A DNA stretch of 64,000 nucleotides from Labilibaculum sp. DW002 (GCF_029029525.1 NZ_JAKJSC010000001.1:2578987-2642986), one strand, 5' to 3'; positions 44,117 through 52,359 are shown, numbered from the stretch's first letter. The notes: generated by a model not told the origin, from the letters alone. Program-made: numbers and translations.

Positions 44117-45484
44117 ATGAGAGTACATTTTATAGCCATTGGTGGTGCTGCGATGCACAATTTAGCTTTAGCTTTACACAAAAAAGGGTTTCATATTACT
44201 GGTTCGGATGATGAGATATTCGATCCTTCGAAAAGTCGATTGGAACAATACGGTCTCTTACCTGAAAAATGGGGATGGTTTCCTGATAAAATCACCTCAG
44301 ACATAGATGCTATTATTCTTGGTATGCATGCTAGAATAGATAATCCGGAGCTTTTAAAAGCAAAAGAACTAGGCTTAAAGATCTACTCTTATCCTGAATA
44401 CATATACGAGCAGACAAAAGATAAAACTCGGGTGGTAATTGGTGGTTCACACGGCAAAACAACAACAACTTCGATGATTATGCATGTTTTAAAATGCAAT
44501 AATATCGATTTTGACTATATGGTTGGTGCTCAAATTGAGGGATTCGACACAATGGTAAAGTTAAGTGAGGATGCAAAAATAGCAGTTTTTGAAGGTGATG
44601 AATACCTTGCCTCTCCCATAGATCCACGCCCAAAATTTCATTTGTACCATCCACACATCGCTTTACTAACAGGAATTGCATGGGATCATATTAATGTTTT
44701 TCCAACATTTGATAATTACGTAGAACAATTCGAAATCTTTACGGATTTAATTCAAAAAGATGGAAGTCTGATTTATTTTGAGAAGGATGAGCACATTCAA
44801 ACAATCTTAAAGAACAAAAGAGAAGATATTACTTACATTCCGTATAATACTCATCCGTTTAGAGTAGAAAACAACCTTTCCATACTAAAAGGTAAATCGG
44901 AAGAATATGCTCTTGAGATTTTTGGGGAACACAACCTACAAAATTTAATGGGTGCATACCACATCTGCAAAAGCATTGGTGTTTCAGATCTTGATTTTTA
45001 TTCCTCTATTCAGAATTTTTCTGGAGCAGCTCGCCGTCTTCAAAAATTAGACGAAAATGATACTTGTAGTGTTTTTCAAGATTTTGCACACTCGCCATCA
45101 AAATTACAAGCAACAACGCAAGCTGTAAAAAAACAATATCAAAACAGAAAACTAATAGCCTGTATGGAATTGCATACATTTAGTAGTTTAAAAAAGGAAT
45201 TCCTGCCTCATTACAAGGATACCATGTGTACCGCTGATCAGGCATTCGTTTATTTTGATCCAAAAACAATCGCTCATAAAAAATTAGAGCCAATTACTAA
45301 AGAACAGGTTGCTGAGGCATTTGGAGGCGATAATCTTAAGGTTTATACAGATTCCGATCTGTTAATTTCTGATTTGCTAGCCATGAACTTTACCAACACA
45401 AATGTACTTTTAATGAGTTCAGGTAACTTTACTGGAGTAGATCTAAAGCTACTGGCTAGCAAAATCACTAAAAAAAAGGACTAA
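44117..45484 (+). CDS. mpl: Mur ligase family protein, murein peptide ligase
   Basis: Mpl (UDP-N-acetylmuramate:L-alanyl-gamma-D-glutamyl-meso-diaminopimelate ligase) rejoins recovered murein peptides to UDP-MurNAc in wall recycling. The product has 455 residues, a typical length. It has the N-terminal Rossmann region (FIAIGGAAMHNLALALHKKG), ATP-binding GGSHGKTTTTSM (about 112-123), and the central ligase motifs LTGIAWDHINVFPTFDNY and FGEHNLQNLMGAYH. It is assigned to the Mpl subgroup rather than MurC because of the N-terminal G-G-A-A-M-H pattern and overall similarity, so moderate certainty applies. A weak TATCTTTA box lies near 44025-44032. The gene is monocistronic. Confidence 0.85.
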   Translation: MRVHFIAIGGAAMHNLALALHKKGFHITGSDDEIFDPSKSRLEQYGLLPEKWGWFPDKITSDIDAIILGMHARIDNPELLKAKELGLKIYSYPEYIYEQTKDKTRVVIGGSHGKTTTTSMIMHVLKCNNIDFDYMVGAQIEGFDTMVKLSEDAKIAVFEGDEYLASPIDPRPKFHLYHPHIALLTGIAWDHINVFPTFDNYVEQFEIFTDLIQKDGSLIYFEKDEHIQTILKNKREDITYIPYNTHPFRVENNLSILKGKSEEYALEIFGEHNLQNLMGAYHICKSIGVSDLDFYSSIQNFSGAARRLQKLDENDTCSVFQDFAHSPSKLQATTQAVKKQYQNRKLIACMELHTFSSLKKEFLPHYKDTMCTADQAFVYFDPKTIAHKKLEPITKEQVAEAFGGDNLKVYTDSDLLISDLLAMNFTNTNVLLMSSGNFTGVDLKLLASKITKKKD

Positions 45485-45577
45485 GTTGACTTTCAGCACC
45501 TTGAGAAACGCAATGTTGCTGATGGTTAAATTAATACTATTTTTACACTATGATTAGTCCTAAAACCAAGGAATACT

Positions 45578-47884
45578 ATGCTTCAACTCTTTAGATATAT
45601 TTTATTTATTCTTCTGTTAACTCCGACCAATTTATTGATCGGACAAAATCAGGATCAAATTCTAAAGGCCGAAGAATTACTAATAAGCACTTCAGGTAAA
45701 GAAAGAGTCGCTTTACTTAATGAGCTTTCACGTCTATATATCGATATAGATCCAGATAAAAGCGTTGAATACACAAAAGAAATCGTAATACTTACTGCAG
45801 ATGACCCCATAAAGAAATCATCTAATTTATATAATCTAGGAAACCTTTATCGAAGAGTTAATAATTACAGATTGGCCTTGGATTGTCAAACTCAAGCGCT
45901 TGAAATACGTAGGCAGATTAATGATATCAAGGGCACTGCTAGTTGCCTAAATAACATTGGTGAAATCTATAAAATACTTAACAAACACGAAGAAGCACTC
46001 AATTACTTTAACCAGTCCCTAAAAATTAGACAAAAGGAAGGCAGCCCCAAAGAAGTTGCCTACACTTTGAATAATATTGGAAGTACTTATTGGCTAAAGA
46101 AAGATTACGCAAGCTCGTTGGAATTTTACCTGAAATCACTCGAAATTAGATCTAAACTAGGCGATAAATCTGATATTTCTTCATCTTTAAACAACCTTGG
46201 TAATGTTTACAAAAACCTTGGCAAGTATAACAAAGCTCTTGACTATTATGCAAAAGCATTAGAAATACGACAAGAAATTGGAGACAAAACGCTGATTGCA
46301 TTCAGCATGAATGACATAGGCGGCATCTACTGGCGATTAAACAACTACAATGAATCGCTTTCCTACTACAATAAATCTTTAGCCTTACGAAAAGAGATTG
46401 GAAACAAGAGATACATTGCAGCAACTCTAAAAAATATTGGAACTGTATACAAAGACCTAAATGAGTTAGATTACTCTTTGAAAAGTTATAATGAATCCTT
46501 AAAGATATATGATGAATTAAACGATTTAAAGGAACAAGCAAATGTCTTTTCATCCATTGGGAAACTGTACGAAAGCTATAATAATTTCGACAAGAGTCTG
46601 GAATATCACAAAATAGCTTTGAATTTGCATCGCCAAATTGGAAATACAAAAGGAATAGCCTACTCTTCCAATAGCATAGGTGAAATTCTAATGAAATATT
46701 TCATTAGCGAAGAAGCTAAGACTTATCTACTTTCAGCTTTTGAACATGCCAATCAATGCAAGGACCGAAGTTTGCAAAAAATCACATCAGAAAATTTATT
46801 TGAATATTTTTCAAATCAAGGTGATTACAAAAAAGCGCTAGAATATTTTAGAGAATTTTCGAGTACGCAATATGATAGTATTGTTGATCAAATTGACAAA
46901 GGCAAGATTGCAGAGTTTGAAGCTAATTACGAAATCTCAAAAAATAAAAATGAAATTAAGAGTTTAAAAGCCTATAGCCGTCAGCAGACTATTGTAATTT
47001 ACCTTTTTATAGCCTTAATTATTTTAGCTGGTGGAATCGGATACATTGCTAATAAAAACATCAAAATAAGAAAAGAAGCAACTCAGGCACTTACTGAGAA
47101 AAATACCGAATTAGAGGAAATCAATTCTCGCTTAAAGGAAACTGAAGTTAGCTTACGAGACTTAAACCTTACTAAAGATAAAATATTCAATATAATTTCG
47201 AATGATTTACGAACTCCCTTCAATGACATGAAGGTAATGAGTTCAAAATTGATTCAAAGCTTTGAGCAACCAGAGATAGGATCTCAAAAGGATCTTTCCC
47301 AGAATATTCGCGACTTATCTTTTCATACTTCCGATTTAGTCGAAAAGCTCCTTTCTTGGTCAGCTTCACAATCTGGGAAAACAAAATTTGCTGCTCGTGC
47401 TTTTAATCTAAAAGAACTATTAGATTACTCTTTATCAAAATTGTCAGAACAACAAATAGAAAAAAATGTAAAAATCATTTTCAATTTAGACAGTACAATA
47501 AAAGCCTTCGCAGATACTGCATCAATGACCGAAACCTTTAAAAACTTACTGTCAAATGCTATTAAATTCTCATATCGTGAAGGCAAAATCACCATTTCGG
47601 CAAGAGAAAAAAAGTATTTAGTTGAGCTAGAAATAACCGATGAAGGTGTTGGTATGAGCAAAACAAATCTTCATAAAATATTCCGATTGGACAATGACTA
47701 TCTTGCTTTAGGAACTGCACAAGAAAAAGGTGCTGGTATCGGTCTACTTCTTTGCAAGGAGTATGTAGAAAAAAATGGCGGGAAGATTTGGGCTGATAGT
47801 GAAGAAGGAAAAGGAAGTAGTTTTTTTATTACCATTCCTAAATCAGATAAATTAATGGGCTCTGTTCCTCAAGCTAATCATTAA
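45578..47884 (+). CDS. TPR-containing sensor histidine kinase lacking the phosphoacceptor His
   Basis: The product has 768 residues with a signal/anchor (1-22). Many TPR units follow (about 50-400, with NNIGEIYKILNKHEEALNYF-type repeats), then one transmembrane helix (about 472-492), a coiled coil (about 500-530) and a HisKA/HATPase_c module. The H-box reads FNIISNDLRTPF, with Asn542 where His normally stands (AAT at 47201-47203). The ATP-binding domain looks intact (FKNLLSNAIKFSYREG, DEGVGMSK, GAGIGLLLC). It is likely a periplasmic-sensing kinase that cannot autophosphorylate on the usual residue. No response regulator lies next to it. Confidence 0.92.
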   Translation: MLQLFRYILFILLLTPTNLLIGQNQDQILKAEELLISTSGKERVALLNELSRLYIDIDPDKSVEYTKEIVILTADDPIKKSSNLYNLGNLYRRVNNYRLALDCQTQALEIRRQINDIKGTASCLNNIGEIYKILNKHEEALNYFNQSLKIRQKEGSPKEVAYTLNNIGSTYWLKKDYASSLEFYLKSLEIRSKLGDKSDISSSLNNLGNVYKNLGKYNKALDYYAKALEIRQEIGDKTLIAFSMNDIGGIYWRLNNYNESLSYYNKSLALRKEIGNKRYIAATLKNIGTVYKDLNELDYSLKSYNESLKIYDELNDLKEQANVFSSIGKLYESYNNFDKSLEYHKIALNLHRQIGNTKGIAYSSNSIGEILMKYFISEEAKTYLLSAFEHANQCKDRSLQKITSENLFEYFSNQGDYKKALEYFREFSSTQYDSIVDQIDKGKIAEFEANYEISKNKNEIKSLKAYSRQQTIVIYLFIALIILAGGIGYIANKNIKIRKEATQALTEKNTELEEINSRLKETEVSLRDLNLTKDKIFNIISNDLRTPFNDMKVMSSKLIQSFEQPEIGSQKDLSQNIRDLSFHTSDLVEKLLSWSASQSGKTKFAARAFNLKELLDYSLSKLSEQQIEKNVKIIFNLDSTIKAFADTASMTETFKNLLSNAIKFSYREGKITISAREKKYLVELEITDEGVGMSKTNLHKIFRLDNDYLALGTAQEKGAGIGLLLCKEYVEKNGGKIWADSEEGKGSSFFITIPKSDKLMGSVPQANH

Positions 47885-47904
47885 ACATCAAAAATACTTC
47901 ATAA

Positions 47905-47930
47905 AAAAAGGCCTCGAATGAGGCCTTTTT
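47905..47930. terminator. Bidirectional intrinsic terminator
   Basis: Arms AAAAAGGCCTC and GAGGCCTTTTT pair around a 4-nt loop, between the kinase and CoA-transferase genes. Confidence 0.87.
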
Positions 47931-47955
47931 TATTTTGATCGATAAACTATCGATA

Positions 47956-49269
47956 TTAGTATTTTTTAGCAACGAAGTGGTAATGAGAACCGAATCTTTC
48001 GAAAGCAGCTTGATCTAGCTCTTCTCTAAAATCTGGGTGAGCAACAGAAATAATTGCCTTAGCTCTTTGCTGAAGTGTTTTACCGAATAGGTTAACACAT
48101 CCGTGCTCAGTAGCAAACCAACGCATGTTGTTACGAGTTGTTACAACACCTGATCCTTGCAATAGAGTTGGTGTAATTTTAGAAACACCTTTACCAGTTA
48201 CAGATGGCATAGCAATAATTGGAACACCACCTTCTGAAGCAGCAGCACCACGAGTAAAGTCAATCTGTCCACCTACACCAGAATAGTGAGTTGTTCCGAT
48301 TGAATCAGCACAAACCTGACCAGTTAAATCAATAGAAAGAGCCGAGTTAATTGCACATACTTTAGGGTTTTGCTTAATAACGTGTACGCCATTTGTGTAA
48401 GCAACATCCATCATCAAAACACCTGGATTATCATCAACGAAATCGTAAAGTTCTTTAGTTCCCATTAAGAAACCAGCAACGATTTTACCTTGATCAAGTT
48501 TTTTGTTCATACCGTTTACAACACCGCTTTCTACCAATGGAAGAAGACCGTCAGCAAACATTTCAGTGTGAACACCAAGATTTTTGTGGTTACCAAGCTG
48601 AGCTAATACAGCATTTGGAATTCCACCAATACCCATCTGAAGACAAGCTCCATCAGGAATAAGATTTGCTACATTCTTACCAATAGCGATATCGATATCA
48701 GAAAGAGGAGCGTTGTGATGTTCGATAAGTGGAGAATCATCTTCACAGAATACATCGAAAGATCTTAAATGCATCATAGCATCACCAAAAGCACGTGGTA
48801 CGTTTGGATTGATAATAGCTATAACTGTATCAGCAGTTTCAACAGCAGCACGAGAACAATCTACAGAAGTTCCTAAAGAAACATAGCCATGTTTGTCCGG
48901 AGGACTTACCTGTACAACAGTCACATTAACGTCAAGAACACCTTCGCGAATTAATTGCTGAGTTTCACTTAGGAATACCGGAATGTAATCAGCGTATCCG
49001 GCTTGAGTTTGTTTACGAACATTTGCCCCTACGAATAAAGATTCAAGATTGAAAATGCCTTCGAACTCGGTAGCAGCATATGGAGCCGGTCCTTCGGTGT
49101 GAATGTGCTGTATAGTTACATCGTAAATTTCACCATTGCGACCTCGGTCACACATAGCGTTAATAAACTTGTGTGGCGCTAAAGCAACTGAGTGCAGGTG
49201 TACTCTGTCACCTGATTTAATCACCTTTGCAGCTTCTTCGAATGATACTGTTTTAATACCTTGTTGCAT
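47956..49269 (-). CDS. Acyl-CoA:carboxylate CoA-transferase (acetyl-CoA hydrolase/transferase family)
   Basis: The product has 437 residues, a full-length member of the Cat1/butyryl-CoA:acetate CoA-transferase family. The catalytic glutamate motif is in HTEMFADG (about residues 235-242). The flexible loop GIGGIPNAVLAQL precedes it, and GVGGQIDFTRGAAAS is the C-terminal CoA-binding signature. It moves CoA between acetyl, propionyl, butyryl, succinyl or similar acids; the exact pair cannot be told. Together with mutAB in this window it fits a propionate or succinate fermentation route. The 531-nt gap upstream of it contains a candidate small RNA and the oxyR promoter. Confidence 0.9.
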   Translation of the reverse strand: MQQGIKTVSFEEAAKVIKSGDRVHLHSVALAPHKFINAMCDRGRNGEIYDVTIQHIHTEGPAPYAATEFEGIFNLESLFVGANVRKQTQAGYADYIPVFLSETQQLIREGVLDVNVTVVQVSPPDKHGYVSLGTSVDCSRAAVETADTVIAIINPNVPRAFGDAMMHLRSFDVFCEDDSPLIEHHNAPLSDIDIAIGKNVANLIPDGACLQMGIGGIPNAVLAQLGNHKNLGVHTEMFADGLLPLVESGVVNGMNKKLDQGKIVAGFLMGTKELYDFVDDNPGVLMMDVAYTNGVHVIKQNPKVCAINSALSIDLTGQVCADSIGTTHYSGVGGQIDFTRGAAASEGGVPIIAMPSVTGKGVSKITPTLLQGSGVVTTRNNMRWFATEHGCVNLFGKTLQQRAKAIISVAHPDFREELDQAAFERFGSHYHFVAKKY

Positions 49270-49519
49270 TGTTATTCAGTTTATATGATGTGGTTTATAA
49301 TTTCTAATTCGCCGACTAAAGTAGTATAATTTTCAAGTGAAATTTCTGCTATTCAGCATGAGTGCTACACAACATATATGTGCTATCTATTCATAATTAA
49401 GACATTGCGCCTCAAACAATCGAAGAAATAAAAATTAAAGGAAATAGAAGAGAATGAATACAAATTGAGGAGCCAATATATAGGATGAAAAACTCCTTAA
49501 TCGCTTTTAAAGTTTGGGC

Positions 49520-49687
49520 AAAAAAGAAGCCGGGAACTACCCCGGCTGCAAAACCCAAACATCTAATAAAACTTAAATAACAAAAACTATCAAACTATTA
49601 TATTGTAACCCTATTATTAGGTAACATTTACTATATTAGCATGTTATAGCTGTTACCAAATAAGAAAATAATTGTTGTTCTTATTCT
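49520..49687 (-). ncRNA. Candidate small RNA divergent from oxyR
   Basis: The minus strand has a good promoter (49694-49725) and, at the far end, a GC-rich hairpin followed by six T residues (49528-49547 plus tail to 49520), predicting a transcript of about 168 nt. Between them is a strong hairpin at 49614-49663. Its 13-bp outer stem (TTATTTGGTAACA with TGTTACCTAATAA, one mismatch) encloses a 5-bp inner stem, CTATA with TATAG. The middle is A/U-rich, and no convincing protein is encoded (longest frame 21 codons, crossing the terminator). It runs toward the CoA-transferase gene but should stop 250 nt before it. Expression is unproven. Confidence 0.55.
49528..49547 (-). terminator. GC-rich intrinsic terminator of the candidate small RNA
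   Basis: On the minus strand, AGCCGGG and CCCGGCT pair around a 6-nt loop and are followed by TCTTTTTT. On the plus strand no T-run follows, which fixes the direction as minus. It lies far (over 250 nt) upstream of the CoA-transferase gene, where a terminator would be unexpected unless a separate transcript ends there. Confidence 0.78.
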
Positions 49688-49693
49688 GTACTT

Positions 49694-49725
49694 CAAATAT
49701 ACTTTACTTTCCATCATCAATCAAA
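49694..49725 (-). promoter_or_regulatory. Minus-strand promoter for the candidate small RNA
   Basis: Read on the minus strand there is a -33 TTTG (49725-49722), a spacer of exactly 20 nt, and a -7 TATATTTG (49701-49694), a full match to the Bacteroidota TAnnTTTG consensus. It points away from oxyR. Only 6 nt separate its -33 box from the plus-strand -33 TTG of oxyR, so a regulator bound there could control both. Confidence 0.65.
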
Positions 49726-49731
49726 TCAATA

Positions 49732-49765
49732 TTGTATATAGACTAATAGATATTGTTTATATTTG
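49732..49765 (+). promoter_or_regulatory. oxyR promoter
   Basis: There is a -33 TTG at 49732-49734 and a -7 TATATTTG at 49758-49765, with a 23-nt spacer that is slightly longer than ideal. The -7 box lies 36 nt before the oxyR start. CAATA and TATTG arms (49727-49731 and 49751-49755) flank this stretch and could be LysR-type operator halves, but no OxyR consensus is obvious. Confidence 0.6.
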
Positions 49766-49801
49766 TGATGCAAAATCATTAGAAAAACAAAATAAACTGA
49801 T

Positions 49802-50743
49802 ATGGTTACTTTAACTCAACTTGAATATATTGTTGCCGTCGATACACATCGTCACTTTGCAACTGCAGCGGATAGCTGTTTTATTACGCAGCCTACTTTA
49901 AGTATGCAGATTAAGAAACTTGAAGAATTTCTGGATGTTACCATCTTTGATAGAAGCAAGCAACCTATTATTCCAACTGATGTAGGAATTCAAATTATTG
50001 AGCAAGCCCGAATTATTTTGGGAGAGGCAAAGAAGGTTGATGAAATTGTCAAGAATCATAGAGAAACGGTTGAGGGTAGTTTAAAGATTGGTATCATTCC
50101 AACTTTGGCACCATTCCTACTTCCTATGTTTATTGGTGATTATATTAGAGATTACCCGGATGTAAAGGTTGAAGTTGAAGAGATGGTATCGGATGATATT
50201 GTTGAGGCATTGAAAAAAGATTTACTTGACGTTGGTATCTTTGTTACCCCACTGAAGGATGAAAAAATAAAAGAAGTCCCTTTGTTTTTCGAGGAGATGA
50301 TGATATATGCTCATAAGGATCATGAGATACTTAAAAAGGATATTATAGAAGTAAAGGATATTGCGACTTCAGAGATTTGGATGTTAGGAGATGGGCACTG
50401 TTTCCGTAATCAGGTTATAAATCTATGCGAAATGCATAGTATGCAGCATCAGGAGTTGCCTTTTGAATTTGAAAGTAATTCGCTCGAAACATTAATGAAG
50501 ATTATCGATCGTGAAGGTGGATTTACTCTAATCCCGGAATTGGCAACGCAGTATATGTCGACAGAAAAGATGACTCAAGTAAAACCTTTTACTAATTTGC
50601 ATCCACTTCGCGAAGTGAGTTTGATTTATTCCCGACATTATTCGAAACACAAACTTCTCGACTTACTTGCTAAAAGTATTCAAAATGTCATCCCAAACGA
50701 TCTTTTAAATAGTTCTAAAGGAACAATTGTTGAATGGCGCTAA
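49802..50743 (+). CDS. oxyR: LysR-type hydrogen peroxide sensor OxyR
   Basis: OxyR is a peroxide-sensing transcription activator. The product has 313 residues. The N-terminal winged helix-turn-helix (1-60: LTQLEYIVAVDTHRHFATAA ... TQPTLSMQIKKLE) is followed by the LysR substrate domain. The two redox cysteines are conserved at Cys200 and Cys209 in GDGHCFRNQVINLCEMH, nine residues apart as in E. coli OxyR (199 and 208). It should form the intramolecular disulfide on oxidation. The upstream gap contains a divergent small-RNA candidate. Typical OxyR targets (ahpC, katG, dps) are not in this window. Confidence 0.94.
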   Translation: MVTLTQLEYIVAVDTHRHFATAADSCFITQPTLSMQIKKLEEFLDVTIFDRSKQPIIPTDVGIQIIEQARIILGEAKKVDEIVKNHRETVEGSLKIGIIPTLAPFLLPMFIGDYIRDYPDVKVEVEEMVSDDIVEALKKDLLDVGIFVTPLKDEKIKEVPLFFEEMMIYAHKDHEILKKDIIEVKDIATSEIWMLGDGHCFRNQVINLCEMHSMQHQELPFEFESNSLETLMKIIDREGGFTLIPELATQYMSTEKMTQVKPFTNLHPLREVSLIYSRHYSKHKLLDLLAKSIQNVIPNDLLNSSKGTIVEWR

Positions 50744-50816
50744 CCCTATTTCAATCTAAGTTTGAAGCAGTTAGTTTAGGCTGTAAAAAAAAGTATGATT
50801 TTTTTTAAAAAAAGTA

Positions 50817-50847
50817 TTGTCGGTTTAAAGAATTATCTCTTACTTTG
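50817..50847 (+). promoter_or_regulatory. Upstream promoter of the tRNA-Glu region
   Basis: TTG at 50817-50819 and TTACTTTG at 50840-50847 are separated by 20 nt. It lies about 130 nt before the first tRNA, ahead of a second promoter. Both promoters run into the same motif, TTTGCAGC. Nothing is visible between this promoter and the next one that it would serve other than the tRNA transcript. Confidence 0.5.
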
Positions 50848-50927
50848 CAGCGCTAAAGAAAAAAACTAGAGCACATCATTACTCTCTTTTTTCAATAGCA
50901 TTTAAAGAAAAAAAATACAGAAATGTA

Positions 50928-50958
50928 TTGCGAAATTAAATTACTTCAATTATCTTTG
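50928..50958 (+). promoter_or_regulatory. Promoter of the tRNA-Glu genes
   Basis: -33 TTG at 50928-50930, a 20-nt spacer, and -7 TATCTTTG at 50951-50958. It lies 16 nt before the first tRNA, typical for a stable-RNA promoter in this phylum. Confidence 0.75.
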
Positions 50959-50974
50959 CAGCTCCAAATTTGAT

Positions 50975-51046
50975 GGTCCGTTCGTCTAGGGGTTAGGACG
51001 CTAGATTTTCATTCTAGTAACACGGGTTCGATTCCCGTACGGACTA
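50975..51046 (+). tRNA. tRNA-Glu (TTC), first copy
   Basis: The gene has 72 nt, a full cloverleaf and anticodon TTC in the loop of the CTAGA/TCTAG stem. The T-loop region GGTTCGATTCC is conserved. The acceptor stem GGTCCGT pairs with ACGGACT with one G-U pair, and the discriminator is A. The CCA end is not encoded. An identical copy lies 115 nt downstream. Confidence 0.97.
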
Positions 51047-51089
51047 CATAGTTTTGCAATTCTTTAATTGCTTTTTGGAGATTTTTTTT

Positions 51090-51161
51090 GGTCCGTTCGT
51101 CTAGGGGTTAGGACGCTAGATTTTCATTCTAGTAACACGGGTTCGATTCCCGTACGGACTA
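51090..51161 (+). tRNA. tRNA-Glu (TTC), second copy
   Basis: This is identical to the first tRNA-Glu over its full length (identity extends to about 75 nt with flanks). It has no promoter of its own. The 43-nt spacer contains a weak GCAATT/AATTGC hairpin (51056-51071) followed by T residues, possibly a processing or partial termination point. It lies 31 nt upstream of rpsT. Confidence 0.97.
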
Positions 51162-51192
51162 CAGTTTTAAATAATTATTATACAATAAAGAG

Positions 51193-51444
51193 ATGGCAAA
51201 TCATCAATCCGCAATTAAAAGAATTCGTCAGTCTGAGGCTAGAAGAGTGCATAACAAGTACTATGCTAAAACTACGAGAAATGCCGTAAGAAATTTACGT
51301 GCGACTACTGATAAGGAAGCTGCTTCTGAGTTGCTACCTAAAGTTACTGCTATGTTGGATAAGTTGGCTAAGATCAACGTAATTCACAAAAACAAAGCGG
51401 CTAACTTGAAATCGAAATTAGCTTCACACGTTAACAAACTGTAA
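51193..51444 (+). CDS. rpsT: 30S ribosomal protein S20
   Basis: S20 binds 16S rRNA in the body of the small subunit early in assembly. The product has 83 residues, a normal length, and starts [22 protein letters not shown], the characteristic S20 N-terminal helix. It is rich in Lys, Arg and Ala and all-helical. It lies directly downstream of the two tRNA-Glu genes and ends at a strong intrinsic terminator, so the tRNAs and rpsT may share a transcript. Confidence 0.95.
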   Translation: MANHQSAIKRIRQSEARRVHNKYYAKTTRNAVRNLRATTDKEAASELLPKVTAMLDKLAKINVIHKNKAANLKSKLASHVNKL

Positions 51445-51469
51445 GTAAGACATTACAACTCTATAATAG

Positions 51470-51490
51470 AGGGTTCTCATTGAGAACCCT
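51470..51490 (+). terminator. Intrinsic terminator of rpsT
   Basis: Arms AGGGTTCTC and GAGAACCCT (51470-51478 and 51482-51490) with a 3-nt loop are followed by a T run. Confidence 0.87.
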
Positions 51491-51568
51491 TTTTTGGCGT
51501 GTAGTAAATCCTCGTTTGATAATTTCATATTTATTCATAACTTTAATTAAGTTACAAAATATGAATTG

Positions 51569-52264
51569 ATGGATGAGTATAAGAAATTAAGCATTAAAGA
51601 CTGGGCAGTTGAAGATCGCCCCAGAGAAAAATTAATGTACAAAGGAGTAAAAAGCTTATCATCAGCTGAACTTCTTGCAATTATTATAGGAAGTGGAAAC
51701 CGAAAACTATCTGCAGTAGAGTTATCCAAATATATCCTTTCCCATTGCGACAACGATCTAAATTTACTCGCAAAAAAATCCATTTCAGATTTAATAAAAA
51801 TTCCAGGTATTGGCGAAGCCAAAGCAATTGGAATTATTTCAGCATTAGAATTGGGCCGCAGACAAAAAGCATTCCCTTCTAAACAAAAGCAAAAGATTAC
51901 TTGTAGCCAAGATGCATTTGATATTCTATCACCCTACGTTGAAGATTTAGGGCATGAAGAATTTTGGGTTGTTTTCTTAAACCAAGCAAACAAGATTGTA
52001 GAAATTAAAAACGTTTCATCGGGAGGCATAACAGGAACTGTTTTCGATGTGAGGTTAGTATTTAAAGATGCTCTTCTCTTACAGGCAACCAATTTAATTC
52101 TCTGTCACAATCATCCATCTGGAAACCTAAATCCCTCTAAGGCCGACAAAGACGTCACTACAAAAGCTAGCGAAGCTGGTAAGTTGATGAACATATCAGT
52201 ATTAGATCATCTAATAATAGCAGATAATCAGTTCTTTAGCTTTGCCGATGAAGGCCTAATTTAG
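51569..52264 (+). CDS. radC: RadC family JAB-domain protein
   Basis: The product has 231 residues from the ATG at 51569. It has an N-terminal helix-hairpin-helix region (LSSAELLAIIIGSG and DLIKIPGIGEAKAIGI) and a C-terminal JAB1/MPN metalloprotease-like domain with CHNHPSGNLNPSKAD (H-x-H ... D zinc motif) and an upstream Glu. RadC was named for a DNA repair role that was later disputed; its real function is uncertain, although the family is widespread. It is transcribed alone between rpsT and upp. Confidence 0.93.
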   Translation: MDEYKKLSIKDWAVEDRPREKLMYKGVKSLSSAELLAIIIGSGNRKLSAVELSKYILSHCDNDLNLLAKKSISDLIKIPGIGEAKAIGIISALELGRRQKAFPSKQKQKITCSQDAFDILSPYVEDLGHEEFWVVFLNQANKIVEIKNVSSGGITGTVFDVRLVFKDALLLQATNLILCHNHPSGNLNPSKADKDVTTKASEAGKLMNISVLDHLIIADNQFFSFADEGLI

Positions 52265-52298
52265 ATTGAATTAGTCTTATCAATTTTTAGCTAAATTC

Positions 52299-52331
52299 TT
52301 GTTTAATATTTTTGAAATATACTTACATTTG
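52299..52331 (+). promoter_or_regulatory. Promoter of upp
   Basis: TTG at 52299-52301 and TACATTTG at 52324-52331 with a 22-nt spacer. The -7 box lies 28 nt before the upp start codon. Confidence 0.6.
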
Positions 52332-52359
52332 CGCTCAGCTAATTTTTAAATACGACATC

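Noticed and set aside
49500-49564. 21-codon frame on the minus strand inside the candidate small RNA (starting MFGFCSRG)
   Set aside because: It runs through the terminator hairpin and into the next region, has no ribosome-binding or family evidence, and the hairpin-plus-T-run reading is much more convincing.
50975-51163. Integration site or mobile element at the duplicated tRNA-Glu genes
   Set aside because: No integrase, no attachment repeats other than the tRNA copies themselves and no cargo genes. A plain tandem gene duplication explains it.
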